Assembly (NCBI RefSeq): GCF_013359685.1 | Contig: NZ_JABFMV010000015.1 | Location: forward strand, 28,912 to 92,911 | Reading direction: 5' to 3' | DNA length: 64,000 bases | Source: Leifsonia sp. C5G2 | GTDB lineage: Bacteria; Actinomycetota; Actinomycetes; Actinomycetales; Microbacteriaceae | In this document: piece after piece, positions 16,765 through 28,010 of the stretch | Layout: every line of letters begins with the position of its first letter | Position numbering within the stretch: the first letter of the stretch is position 1 | The notes under the pieces: generated by a model | The model's database searches: none | Seen by the model: only the letters and a program-made list of their open reading frames with translations | Told to the model about the DNA's origin: nothing | Program-made: the position numbers and the translations under genes

Positions 16765-17970
16765 TTAGGCGTCGAAGCCCAGCGCGCGGGAGATGATCAT
16801 GAGCTGCACCTCGCTTGTGCCCTCGCCGATCTCCAGGATCTTCGAGTCGCGGTAGTGCCGGGCGACCGGGTTCTCGTTGAGGAAGCCGTAGCCGCCGAAG
16901 ATCTGCGTCGCGTCGCGGGCGTTGTCCATCGCGGCCTCGCTGCCGACCAGCTTCGCGATCGAGGCCTCCAGCTTGAACGGCTGCCCGGCCATCAGCTTGA
17001 AGCAGGCGTCGTAGTAGGCGAGGCGCGCGGCGTGCACGCGGGCCTGCATCCGGGCGAGTTTGAAGGCGATGTGCTGGTTGGAGCCGATCGGCCGGCCGAA
17101 CACGTTGCGGCTCTTCGCGTAGCGGAGCGCCTCCTCCAGGCAGCCCTGCGCGGCACCGGTGCAGAGCGCCGCGAACGCCACCCGGCCCTCGTCGAGGGTC
17201 GCGAGGAAGTTGGAGTAGCCGCGGCCGCGCTCCCCCAGAAGGTTCGCCTCGGGCACGTGGACGTCGGTCAGCGTGAGCGGGTGCGTGTCGGAGGTGTGCC
17301 AGCCGACTTTGTCGTACACCGGTTCGGCGACGAATCCCGGCGTGCCACTCGGCACGAGGATCGCCGACAGCTCCTTCTTCACCGTGCCGTCGTCGCGGCG
17401 GGACTCGCCGGTCACGGCGGTGATGGTCACGAGCCGGGTGATGTCCGACCCCGAGTTGGTGATGAATTGCTTGGTGCCGTTGATCACCCACTCCCCGTCG
17501 CGCAGCTCGGCCGTGGTCTTGGTGCCCGACGCATCCGATCCGGCCTCCGCCTCCGTCAGCCCGAACCCGGCGAGCGCCTCGCCGCGCGCGAGCATCGGCA
17601 GCCACTCCTGCTTCTGCTCCTCGGTGCCGCTGCGGTAGATGGGCATGGCGCCGAGGCCGACGCCGGCCTCCAGGGTGACGCCGATCGACTGGTCGACCCG
17701 GCCCAGCTGCTCCACCGCGAGGCACAGGGACAGGTAGTCCTTGCCCTGGCCGCCGTACTCGACGGGGAACGGCAGCCCGAACAGGCCCATCCGCCCCATC
17801 TCGGCGATGATGTCGTACGGGAGGCTGCGCTTGGTGTCGTACTCGTAGGCGGCCGGGGCGACGACGGTGTCGGCGAAGTCGCGCACCTGGTCGCGGAGGC
17901 GGCGCTGCTCGTCGGTGAGCTCGAATCCGGCGACATCGGTGTCCGCCGGGCGATCCATCTGCATGGTCAT
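16765..17970 (-). CDS. Acyl-CoA dehydrogenase (FadE19-like)
   Basis: A 401-residue FAD enzyme that introduces the alpha,beta double bond into an acyl-CoA. FAD/substrate motifs [24 protein letters not shown] and ITNSGSDI are present, with [22 protein letters not shown] near the C-terminus (quoted as landmarks). The catalytic Glu sits in the canonical position, GEGTSEVQ. The helix-G position used as base in isovaleryl-CoA dehydrogenase is Gly (LDEGRVAF). Position between the biotin carboxylase and CoA-transferase genes suggests a branched-chain acyl-CoA substrate. The ATG at 17970 follows AGGAAA. Confidence 0.93.
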   Translation of the reverse strand: MTMQMDRPADTDVAGFELTDEQRRLRDQVRDFADTVVAPAAYEYDTKRSLPYDIIAEMGRMGLFGLPFPVEYGGQGKDYLSLCLAVEQLGRVDQSIGVTLEAGVGLGAMPIYRSGTEEQKQEWLPMLARGEALAGFGLTEAEAGSDASGTKTTAELRDGEWVINGTKQFITNSGSDITRLVTITAVTGESRRDDGTVKKELSAILVPSGTPGFVAEPVYDKVGWHTSDTHPLTLTDVHVPEANLLGERGRGYSNFLATLDEGRVAFAALCTGAAQGCLEEALRYAKSRNVFGRPIGSNQHIAFKLARMQARVHAARLAYYDACFKLMAGQPFKLEASIAKLVGSEAAMDNARDATQIFGGYGFLNENPVARHYRDSKILEIGEGTSEVQLMIISRALGFDA

Positions 17971-18007
17971 GCGTTTCCTGTCTCTCGTTGCTCGGCTCTC
18001 GTGGGGC

Positions 18008-20121
<2,114 letters not shown>

Positions 20122-20125
<4 letters not shown>

Positions 20126-21729
20126 ATCCGGAAGAGCCCGAAGGCCGTGTCGGGGAGCGGGGAGCGCGAGATCACGTCGAGCGCGAGCCCGAGCACGGTG
20201 CGGGTCTCGGCCGGGTCGATCACGCCGTCGTCCCACAGCCGGGCGGTCGAGTAGTACGGGTTGCCCTGCTCCTCGTACTGCGCGGCGATGGGGGCGCGGA
20301 AGGCCGCCTCCTCCTCTGCCGGCCAGTCCTCACCCCGGGCTTCCAGCTGGTCGCGCTTGACCGTGGCGAGCACGCTGGACGCCTGCTGGCCGCCCATCAC
20401 CGAGATGCGGGCCGCCGGCCACATCCAGAGGAAGCGCGGCGAGTAGGCCCGGCCGCACATCGAGTAGTTGCCCGCGCCGAACGACCCGCCGATGACCACG
20501 GTGAGTTTCGGGACGCGTGTGGTCGCGACGGCCGTGACCATCTTGGCGCCGTTCTTGGCGATGCCGCCCGCCTCGTAGTCGCGGCCGACCATGAAGCCGG
20601 AGATGTTCTGCAGGAAGAGCAACGGGATCCCGCGCTGGTCGCACAGCTCGATGAAGTGGGCGCCCTTCAGCGCCGACTCGCTGAACAGCACGCCGTTGTT
20701 GGCGACGATGCCGACCGGGTGGCCGTGGATGCGCGCGAAGCCGGTGACGAGTGTCGTGCCGTACTCGGGCTTGAACTCCTCGAAGCCGCTGCCGTCGACG
20801 ATCCGCGCGATCACCTCGTGCACGTCGTACGGCGCCTGCACGTCGACCGGGACGACGCCGTACAGCTCCTCCGGGTCGGCCGCGGGTGCGACGGCGTCTG
20901 CGACGGGCCACGCGGGCGATGCCGGCGGCGGGAGGGTCACGACGATGTCGCGGACGATGGCGAGCGCGTGCTCGTCGTCCTCGGCCAGGTGGTCGACCAC
21001 GCCGGAGGTGCGGGCGTGCAGGTCGCCGCCGCCGAGCTCCTCCGCGGTGACGACCTCGCCGATCGCCGCTTTCACCAACGGAGGGCCGCCGAGGAAGATC
21101 GTCCCCTGGTTGCGCACGATGACGGTCTCGTCGCTCATCGCGGGCACGTACGCGCCACCCGCGGTGCACGAGCCGAGGACGGCCGCGATCTGCGGGATCT
21201 TCGCCGCCGACAGCCGGGCCTGGTTGTAGAAGATGCGGCCGAAGTGGTCGCGGTCGGGGAACACCTCGTCCTGCATGGGCAGGAAGGCGCCGCCGGAGTC
21301 GACCAGGTAGATGCAGGGCAGGCGGTTCTCCAGCGCGACCTCCTGGGCGCGCAGGTGCTTCTTGACCGTCATCGGGTAGTAGGTGCCGCCTTTGACCGTG
21401 GCGTCGTTGCAGACGATCATGACGTGCCGCCCGGCGACCAGGCCGATGCCGGCGATCACGCCCGCGGCCGGGCTCTCGTCGCCGTACATCCCGGTCGCCG
21501 CGAGGGTCGCGAGCTCCAGGAACGGGCTCCCCTCGTCGAGCAGGGCGTCGATGCGGTCGCGCGGGAGGAGCTTGCCGCGGGCGACGTGCCGTTCGCGGGC
21601 GCGCTCCGGCCCGCCCTCGGCGGCGGTGGCGAGCCGCCGGCGCAGGTCGGCGACGAGCTCCCGCTGGGCGGCGTCGTTCTGCTCGAACCGGGCGTCCGTG
21701 GCGGACGCCTCGCTGGTCAGGGTCGGCAT
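20122..21729 (-). CDS. accD1: Acyl-CoA carboxylase beta chain (carboxyltransferase)
   Basis: A 535-residue carboxyltransferase subunit, the length usual for methylcrotonyl-CoA carboxylase beta. Motifs include [40 protein letters not shown], the oxyanion-type [16 protein letters not shown], and [22 protein letters not shown] (landmarks, about residues 160-400). It is the first gene of the operon. Its start at 21729 lies 30 bp from the first of two palindromic operators shared with the divergent TetR gene. Confidence 0.94.
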
Positions 21730-21758
21730 GCTGCTCCGTGTGTCGTCGTCGACATTCG

Positions 21759-21774
21759 GTTAGTGGTCACTAAC
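21759..21774. promoter_or_regulatory. TetR operator 1 of the leucine operon
   Basis: GTTAGTG-GT-CACTAAC, perfect 7-bp arms. It sits between the divergent accD1 and tetR genes. With operator 2 it defines GTTAGTGNNCAYTAAC. Confidence 0.65.
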
Positions 21775-21783
21775 TCGGTTTTA

Positions 21784-21801
21784 GGTTAGTGTTCATTAAC
21801 C
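21784..21801. promoter_or_regulatory. TetR operator 2 of the leucine operon
   Basis: GGTTAGTG-TT-CATTAACC, a near-palindrome with one mismatch in the arms. Its centre is 26 bp from that of operator 1. Confidence 0.6.
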
Positions 21802-21848
21802 GAAAAGTCCAGCCTTCGCCGACGACCGGCCCGACCGCATCGAGGACG

Positions 21849-22475
21849 ATGACCCACCCCGGCCCCACCGCACCCCTGGAGCGCCCCACGCAGCGCAGCC
21901 AGGCGAAGGCCGACCGCCGCGCGGCCCTGCTGGAGGCGGCCGCCGGGCTCTTCGCCGAGCGCGGCTTCAACGGCGTGTCGATCGAGGACCTCGGTGCGGC
22001 GGTCGGAGTGAGCGGCCCCGCGGTGTACCGGCACTTCGCCTCCAAGCAGGCCGTGCTCGAGGCGCTGCTGGTCGGGGTGAGCGAGCGGCTGCTCGCCGGG
22101 GGCGAGGCCGTCGAGGCGGCCGCCGCCGACGCCGGCTCCGGCCTCCGCTCGCTGATCGGCTTCCACATCGACTTCGCTCTCGGCGAGCCCGACACCATCC
22201 GCGTGCAGGACCGCGACCTCGACGCGCTGACGGAGGCCGCACGCCGGCAGGTGCGCCGGCTGCAGCGACGCTACATCGAAGTGTGGATGCGCGTCCTCGC
22301 CGGGCTCCAGCCCGCGCTCACCGAAGACGAGCTGCGCGTGCGGGTGCAGGGCACCTTCGGGCTCCTCAACTCGACGCCGCACACGGCGCGGGTCGGCGGA
22401 GCGCCGGTCGCGGCGGCCGCGGTGCGTCCCGTGCTGGAGCGGATGGCCTGGGCGGCGCTCACCGCGGAGGGCTGA
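21849..22475 (+). CDS. TetR family regulator of the acyl-CoA carboxylase operon
   Basis: A 208-residue TetR repressor. The DNA-binding domain (about residues 15-62) includes GFNGVSIEDLGAAVGVSGPAVYRHF. The C-terminal region ends in an RPVLERMAWAAL helix. The ATG at 21849 is chosen because an in-frame GTG at 21789 falls inside operator 2. The gene diverges from accD1 and the pair share two operators. In Mycobacterium the same position is held by Rv2506, a TetR regulator. The ligand is probably a branched-chain acyl-CoA intermediate (inference). Confidence 0.9.
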   Translation: MTHPGPTAPLERPTQRSQAKADRRAALLEAAAGLFAERGFNGVSIEDLGAAVGVSGPAVYRHFASKQAVLEALLVGVSERLLAGGEAVEAAAADAGSGLRSLIGFHIDFALGEPDTIRVQDRDLDALTEAARRQVRRLQRRYIEVWMRVLAGLQPALTEDELRVRVQGTFGLLNSTPHTARVGGAPVAAAAVRPVLERMAWAALTAEG

Positions 22476-22501
22476 CGCTGCCGCCGGTTCGTCGTCCGGG
22501 A

Positions 22502-25099
22502 TCAGCCGCTCGGCCGCAGTGTCAGCGTCCGGTCGGCGGCCCTCTTCACTGCGGTGGGGCTGAACGGCCACGGCCGGGACTCCCCCAGCGCCCAGAGCTC
22601 GGTCTGGTCGGCGTAGTGAGGATCGAACGCGTGCCCAGAGGCACCCGTGAGGTTGATCCAGGTGCTTCGGTCGAAGTCGTCCAAGTCGACGACCATCCGC
22701 ATCGATGGCACCAGATCCGCGCCGAAGCCCGCTGCGGCGTCCCATGCGGTGGCGTTGACCACGCTCGTTCCTCCGCTCACGGGCCATGCGCCGCGGTTGA
22801 ACAGCCACTCGGCGGCCGATATCCCCGATCGACCCAGGGCGGGGTGCACCAGTGTGAGCGTGTGGAGGCGTCCCCACTGCCAGTCCTCCGGGTCGTCTCC
22901 CATCAGACGCTTCGACGTGTCCCATGCACGTTCAGCCGCGTGAGAGATCATCCGGTCACGGCCATGGATGCCCAGTTCGGCGTCGTCCCACCACGCCGAG
23001 TCAGGCTGGTCGAGCAGCCTCTCGACGACGGAGAACCAACGACTTCCGCCGCTCGGCTGTGCGTCGTCGGGCAGCTTTCGGCCGAATGACTGCTTGAGCA
23101 GTTCGGACCAGAAGACGGCGAAGTACGCGGCCTCCGCACTGTCGGCATCGTCATGGAAGTCCCAGTCCTCGAGTAGCCGCGCCGCGTTGCGAACACCGCT
23201 CGCCGCATCCGGGCCGTCCGCGATCCGGCTGAGCACAGGCACCAGGGTCGCGGCGTTCGCGTCATACGTATCCAGCTGAATGGATGACATGTCTGCTGAG
23301 TCGATCTTCCTGCCGCTCACGATGAACTCCGTCAGTCGCGCGTCGATCTGGTCGGCGCGATAGCCGTAGTCCCAGTCCCGGGCGATGAGCTGCGGGTGCT
23401 CAGGACCCACGACAGGGTTGTTGGCCGTCACGACGAAGCCGGAGGGAGGATCGTACACAGCAGGCAGCTGCTCGAACGGGATCGCCCCGGTCCAGTCATA
23501 CCGACCGGTCCAGCCGGGAACGGGCGCCCGGCCGTCTCCCTCGGCGCGGACGGGAATCCGGCCCGGCGCCTGGTATCCAATGTGCCCTTCCACATCCGCA
23601 TAGATCAGATTCTGGGACGGGACGTCGAAGAGCTTCGCGGCGTCGCGGAAGCTCTCCCAGTCGCGGGCGACATTCAGTGCGAACGTCGCGGATGCACCTG
23701 TGCCCGGCGTGGAACCCGTCCAAGCGAGCGAGACCGCGACCCCGTCAGCAGGCAGTCCGAGCTTCTCCGCGCTGTCTTCGGCGATCGTTGCGTAGGGGCC
23801 GCCGTGGTCTGAGATGATCGGGCCGTGTCGGGTGGAACGAACCGTTATCGTGACGTCCTCCCCACCGGCCACCCGGATGCGTTCGGTGCGGCTGGTGAGC
23901 GACACCTGCTCGCCCGCGTATTCGTAGGCGCCTCCGGTTACCTTCTCCAGGAACAGGTCGGACACGTCCGGTGCGAGGTTGGTGAAACCCCACGAGATCC
24001 GGTCGTTGTGCCCGATCACCACGCCCGGCAGGCCGGCGAACGTGAAACCCGAAACGTCGAACGGACACGAGTCGTTCACCTGCGTGCATCGGAGTCCCAT
24101 CTGGTACCAGACGGACGGCATCGCCGCGCCGAGGTGCGGATCGTTGGCGAGCAACGGCTTGCCGCTCGTCGTGTGCGCTCCCGAGACGACCCATGAGTTC
24201 GAGCCGATCTCGCCCTCCCGCGGGGTCAGCAACTCCGCGAGCACAGGGAGAACGTCGCCCACGTCCTTCGGTGCGGCTCGGTCGACGGCAGCCGACGGAC
24301 GCAACGGGTCTGCCGGTGCAGCCGAATCGCCCTCCCCCTGATCGGTGACGGTCGGATGGTCGTCGTACGGATACTCCGGGTACAACTCGTCGACGAGGTC
24401 CGGAGTCAGTTTCGTGGCCAGCAGAGCACGATTCGTCTCGGCGCCCAGGCTGGAGAGGAGATCCCACGCCATGGCTTTGAGCCACGCGATCGAATCGGCC
24501 GGCGTCCACGGCTTCGGCTGGTACGAGGGATTCTGGAGACCCAGAACCGCGTACTCCAGGGAGAGTCCCAGTCCGGTGCGCTGCTTCAGGTACGCGTTCA
24601 CTCCGTCGGCGTAGGCCCGGTAGTAGCGCAGCGAAGTCGGATCGAGGAGCTTCACCTCCTCTTCGGCGACCTTCCGCCAACCCAGCGTCCGGATGAACAC
24701 GTCGGTGTCCACCAACCGTTCACCGAACATCTCGGACAGACGGCCGGCGGTCAGATGACGCCGGAAGTCCATCTCCCAGAAGCGGTCCTGTGCATGGACG
24801 AAGCCTTGCGCACGAAACACGTCGTCGGGAGTGGATCCCGACAGCTGCGGAACGCCTGCATCGTCCCGGTGCACCGTGACCGGGTTCGACAGGCTCGGGA
24901 GATCAAGCCGCCCCGACGTCTGGGGAAGAGAACGCGCCACCGTCCAGACCCCCAGCCCGCCCACAGCAACGACCAGCGCCAGGAGCACGGCCAGACCCAA
25001 ACCCAGGACTCGCAGCGGGCCGACGCGGCGGCGCGACCGCAGATGGTCGGCACCGAGGCGGTCTCTTCGGTGCGCGCGACTGCTCGGCATCCAGCTCAC
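22502..25099 (-). CDS. Penicillin acylase family Ntn-hydrolase, paralog 1
   Basis: An amidohydrolase of the penicillin/acyl-homoserine-lactone acylase type, about 865 residues. An N-terminal signal anchor (about residues 29-54) is followed by the alpha chain with PVTVHRDDAGVPQL and RAQGFVHAQDRFWEMDFRR. The autocatalytic site is EIGSNSWVV, where the Ser (residue 300) becomes the N-terminal nucleophile of the beta chain. The GTG at 25099 follows GGGGGAGGA. An ATG 12 codons upstream at 25135 lacks such a site. It is highly similar to the adjacent 25320-27938 gene. Its GC content looks lower than the surroundings. Substrate unknown. Confidence 0.9.
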   Translation of the reverse strand: MSWMPSSRAHRRDRLGADHLRSRRRVGPLRVLGLGLAVLLALVVAVGGLGVWTVARSLPQTSGRLDLPSLSNPVTVHRDDAGVPQLSGSTPDDVFRAQGFVHAQDRFWEMDFRRHLTAGRLSEMFGERLVDTDVFIRTLGWRKVAEEEVKLLDPTSLRYYRAYADGVNAYLKQRTGLGLSLEYAVLGLQNPSYQPKPWTPADSIAWLKAMAWDLLSSLGAETNRALLATKLTPDLVDELYPEYPYDDHPTVTDQGEGDSAAPADPLRPSAAVDRAAPKDVGDVLPVLAELLTPREGEIGSNSWVVSGAHTTSGKPLLANDPHLGAAMPSVWYQMGLRCTQVNDSCPFDVSGFTFAGLPGVVIGHNDRISWGFTNLAPDVSDLFLEKVTGGAYEYAGEQVSLTSRTERIRVAGGEDVTITVRSTRHGPIISDHGGPYATIAEDSAEKLGLPADGVAVSLAWTGSTPGTGASATFALNVARDWESFRDAAKLFDVPSQNLIYADVEGHIGYQAPGRIPVRAEGDGRAPVPGWTGRYDWTGAIPFEQLPAVYDPPSGFVVTANNPVVGPEHPQLIARDWDYGYRADQIDARLTEFIVSGRKIDSADMSSIQLDTYDANAATLVPVLSRIADGPDAASGVRNAARLLEDWDFHDDADSAEAAYFAVFWSELLKQSFGRKLPDDAQPSGGSRWFSVVERLLDQPDSAWWDDAELGIHGRDRMISHAAERAWDTSKRLMGDDPEDWQWGRLHTLTLVHPALGRSGISAAEWLFNRGAWPVSGGTSVVNATAWDAAAGFGADLVPSMRMVVDLDDFDRSTWINLTGASGHAFDPHYADQTELWALGESRPWPFSPTAVKRAADRTLTLRPSG

Positions 25100-25319
25100 A
25101 TGGTCCTCCCCCGGCCGAGGCCTGAAGAGCCTCATCCATTGAGACGGGTCACCTGCACGGATGATGACGTGCCCGCGCTGGAGCCGCCTGCCGTTCGGCG
25201 GTGCCCACAGGCGTCCGCCGAGTCACGTTCTCCACAGATCGTGTGGACGCGCGGCGGCCTCGGCCATGCTCAGCGAGGCTCGGGGCATGAACGAAGCCGC
25301 TAGTCCCCTCGAAACACTC

Positions 25320-27938
25320 TCAGCCCGCCGGGCGGAGCGTCAGCGTCTGCGTGGCCGCCTTCTTCACCGCGGCGGAGCTGAACGGCCACGCTCTCGTCTT
25401 CCCGGCGGCCCAGAGGTCCGCCTGGTCCGTGTAATGCGGGTCGAAAGCGTGACCGGAGGCGCCCGTCAGGTTGATCCAGGTGCTGCGGTCGAAGTCGGAG
25501 AGGTCGACCACCATCCGCATCGACGGCACACGGTTCACGGTGAAGTCCTCGGAGGCGTCCCATCCCGTCGCGTCCACGATGCTGGAGCCGCCGCCCACGT
25601 GCCACGGGCCGCGGTTCAGCAGCCATTCGACGGGCGCGACGCCCGACTCGCCCAGGCTGGCGTTCTTCAGCGTGAGCGTGTGGAGGCTGTCCCACCGCCA
25701 CGACGCCGCGTCGCCGCCGAGCAGCCGGCGAGTCTCGGCCCAGGCGGCGGCGGCCGCATGCGCGATCATCTCGTCGCGGTCGGCGACGCCGAGGTCGGAG
25801 TCCGCCCACCACGAGGAGTCCTGCTGCGTCAGCAGCGAGCCGACGACGGTGAACCAGCGGTCGCCTCCGGTCGGAGCCGTCGCCGCGGGCAGCTTCCGCG
25901 CGAACATGTCGTGCAGCAGCGTCTTCCAGAACACGGCGAAGTACGCCGCCGGGGCGCTGTCGCCGTCATCGCGGTAGTCCCAGCCCGAGAGCAGGCGGGC
26001 GGCCCGCACGAGATCGCCGTCGGCGCCGGGTTTCGCGGCGACGGAACGCAGCACCGGCACGAGGGCTGCCGCGCTGGCATCGTAGGTGTCCGCCTGGATC
26101 GCCGACATGTCCTTGGCGGTGACCTTGGTGCCCGCACCGAGCAGCGCGGCGAGCCGCACCTCGATCTGGTTCGCCCGGTAGCCCTGGTCCCAGTCCGCGG
26201 TGATCAGGTCGGGGAAGCCCGGCCCCACCGCCGCATTGTTCGCCGTGACGATGTAGCCGGAGGGCGGATCGAAGACCGACGGCAGCCGCTCGAACGGGAT
26301 CGTGCCCGTCCACGCGTGCTGGCTCGTCCATCCGGGCACCGGCAGGGTACCGTCGCCGGCGGCACGGATCGGGACAAGACCGGGGGCTTGATAGCCGATG
26401 TGACCGTCTACGTCCGCGTAGACGAGGTTCTGCGACGGCACCTGGAAGTCCTCGGCAGCGGCGCGGAAGCTCGCCCAGTCTCGAGCGGTGTCGAACGCGA
26501 AGATGGCGTTCGCGGTGCGCCCGGGGGTGAGCGCCGTCCAGGCGAGGGACAGCTGGAACTGCTGGGCGGGGACGCCCAGCTTTCCGGCCTGATCCTTGGC
26601 GATGACGGCGTAGGCGTCCCCGATGTCGGTGACGATCGGCCCGTGCACGGTGGAGCGGACCGTGATCGTGACGTCCTTGCCGCCGGCGACGCGGATTCGC
26701 TCGGTGCGCTTCTGCAGCGGCACCTGCGCGCCGTCGTACTCGTAGGAGTCGCCCGCCACCTTCTCGACGAAGAGGTCGGCGACGTCCGGCCCGAGGTTGG
26801 TGAAGCCCCACGAGATGCGGTCGTTGTGGCCGATGATGATGCCGGGGAAGCCCGAGAAGCTGAAACCGGAGACGTCGAACGGGCACTCGGGTCCGACCGT
26901 CGTGCAGTGCAGTCCCATCTGGTACCAGACCGACGGCAGCGCGGCGCCGAGGTGCGGGTCGTTGGCGAGCAGCGGCTTGCCGCTCGCGGTGTGCGCTCCG
27001 GCGACCACCCACGAGTTCGAGCCAATGTCGTCGCCCGCAGGCCCCATCAACTGTGGCAGACGGTCGACGCTCGCGGCGACCTGCTGCAGCCGGTCTGCGT
27101 AGGTCGACGGATCGGCGGCGGCCGTCGCTTCGGCGCTGCCGTCCGCGTCCGCACCGGCCGACGCGGGCTTCTCCTGCGGGGCGGCGTCGGCGGTGACCGT
27201 CCGCGGGTCGCCGCCGCCCTGGTCGGTGATCGTCGGGTGCTGCGTGTACGGGTAGCCGGGATGCAGCTCCGCGACCTGCTCGGGCTTGAGCTTGGTGGAG
27301 AGCAGGGCGCGGTCGATCTCGTCCTCGAGATTGGAGCGCAGATCCCAGGCCATGGCCTTCAGCCACGCGACGGAGTCAGCGGGCGTCCACGGCTCCGGGC
27401 GGTACGACGGGTTCTGCAACCCGAGCACGGCGTATTCGAGCGACAGCTCCGCGCCGGAGCGCTGCTTCAGATAGGCGTTCACACCGTCCGCGTAGTCCTG
27501 GTAGTACCGCAACGCGGTCGGGTCGAGCAGTTTCACCTCCTGCTCGGCGATGCGCCGCCAGCCGAGGGTCCGGATGAAGGTGTCGGTGGGAACCTGGCTC
27601 GCGCCGAACATCTCCGACAGCCTGCCGGCGGTCACGTGCCGGCGGAAGTCCATCTCCCAGAACCGGTCCTGAGCGTGCACGTAGCCCTGGGCGCGGAAGA
27701 GATCGTCCGCGGTGGAGGCGGACAGCTGCGGGATGCCCGCGTCGTCCCGGTACACCGTGACGGGCTTCGTCAGCCCCGGCACCGTCACGGAGCCGGAGGT
27801 CTGCGGGAACGACCGCGTGACGGTCCACACCCCCACGCCGCCGGCGACGACGACGAGGACCAGCATCACGGCCAGCACCCCGCCGATCGCGCGGAGCACC
27901 CGGTGGTGCCGCCTCAGCCGCGGAGTGTCGTCGCCCAC
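25320..27938 (-). CDS. Penicillin acylase family Ntn-hydrolase, paralog 2
   Basis: An 872-residue secreted or membrane-tethered acylase. The membrane segment spans about residues 17-38. The conserved TVYRDDAGIPQL and RAQGYVHAQDRFWEM stretches are present. An Ala/Asp-rich linker (about 243-300) precedes the self-cleavage site DIGSNSWVV with nucleophile Ser307. C-terminal motifs NRGPWHVGGGSSIVDATGWD and DFDRSTWINLTGASGHAFDPHY are near-identical in paralog 1. The GTG at 27938 follows GGAGGAG. The 220-bp gap to paralog 1 shows no other gene. Likely roles are acyl-amide scavenging or quorum-signal hydrolysis, not resolved here. Confidence 0.92.
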   Translation of the reverse strand: MGDDTPRLRRHHRVLRAIGGVLAVMLVLVVVAGGVGVWTVTRSFPQTSGSVTVPGLTKPVTVYRDDAGIPQLSASTADDLFRAQGYVHAQDRFWEMDFRRHVTAGRLSEMFGASQVPTDTFIRTLGWRRIAEQEVKLLDPTALRYYQDYADGVNAYLKQRSGAELSLEYAVLGLQNPSYRPEPWTPADSVAWLKAMAWDLRSNLEDEIDRALLSTKLKPEQVAELHPGYPYTQHPTITDQGGGDPRTVTADAAPQEKPASAGADADGSAEATAAADPSTYADRLQQVAASVDRLPQLMGPAGDDIGSNSWVVAGAHTASGKPLLANDPHLGAALPSVWYQMGLHCTTVGPECPFDVSGFSFSGFPGIIIGHNDRISWGFTNLGPDVADLFVEKVAGDSYEYDGAQVPLQKRTERIRVAGGKDVTITVRSTVHGPIVTDIGDAYAVIAKDQAGKLGVPAQQFQLSLAWTALTPGRTANAIFAFDTARDWASFRAAAEDFQVPSQNLVYADVDGHIGYQAPGLVPIRAAGDGTLPVPGWTSQHAWTGTIPFERLPSVFDPPSGYIVTANNAAVGPGFPDLITADWDQGYRANQIEVRLAALLGAGTKVTAKDMSAIQADTYDASAAALVPVLRSVAAKPGADGDLVRAARLLSGWDYRDDGDSAPAAYFAVFWKTLLHDMFARKLPAATAPTGGDRWFTVVGSLLTQQDSSWWADSDLGVADRDEMIAHAAAAAWAETRRLLGGDAASWRWDSLHTLTLKNASLGESGVAPVEWLLNRGPWHVGGGSSIVDATGWDASEDFTVNRVPSMRMVVDLSDFDRSTWINLTGASGHAFDPHYTDQADLWAAGKTRAWPFSSAAVKKAATQTLTLRPAG

Positions 27939-28010
27939 GTCGCTCCTCCGTCCGGCCGGGGGTCACCGTCATCAGGACTGTACCCGATGGCGCTGTGCAC
28001 TCGCGGACGG

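Noticed and set aside
21789..21848. GTG start giving a 20-residue extension of the tetR gene
   Set aside because: The codon lies inside operator 2, has no ribosome-binding site, and the extension is not part of the TetR fold.
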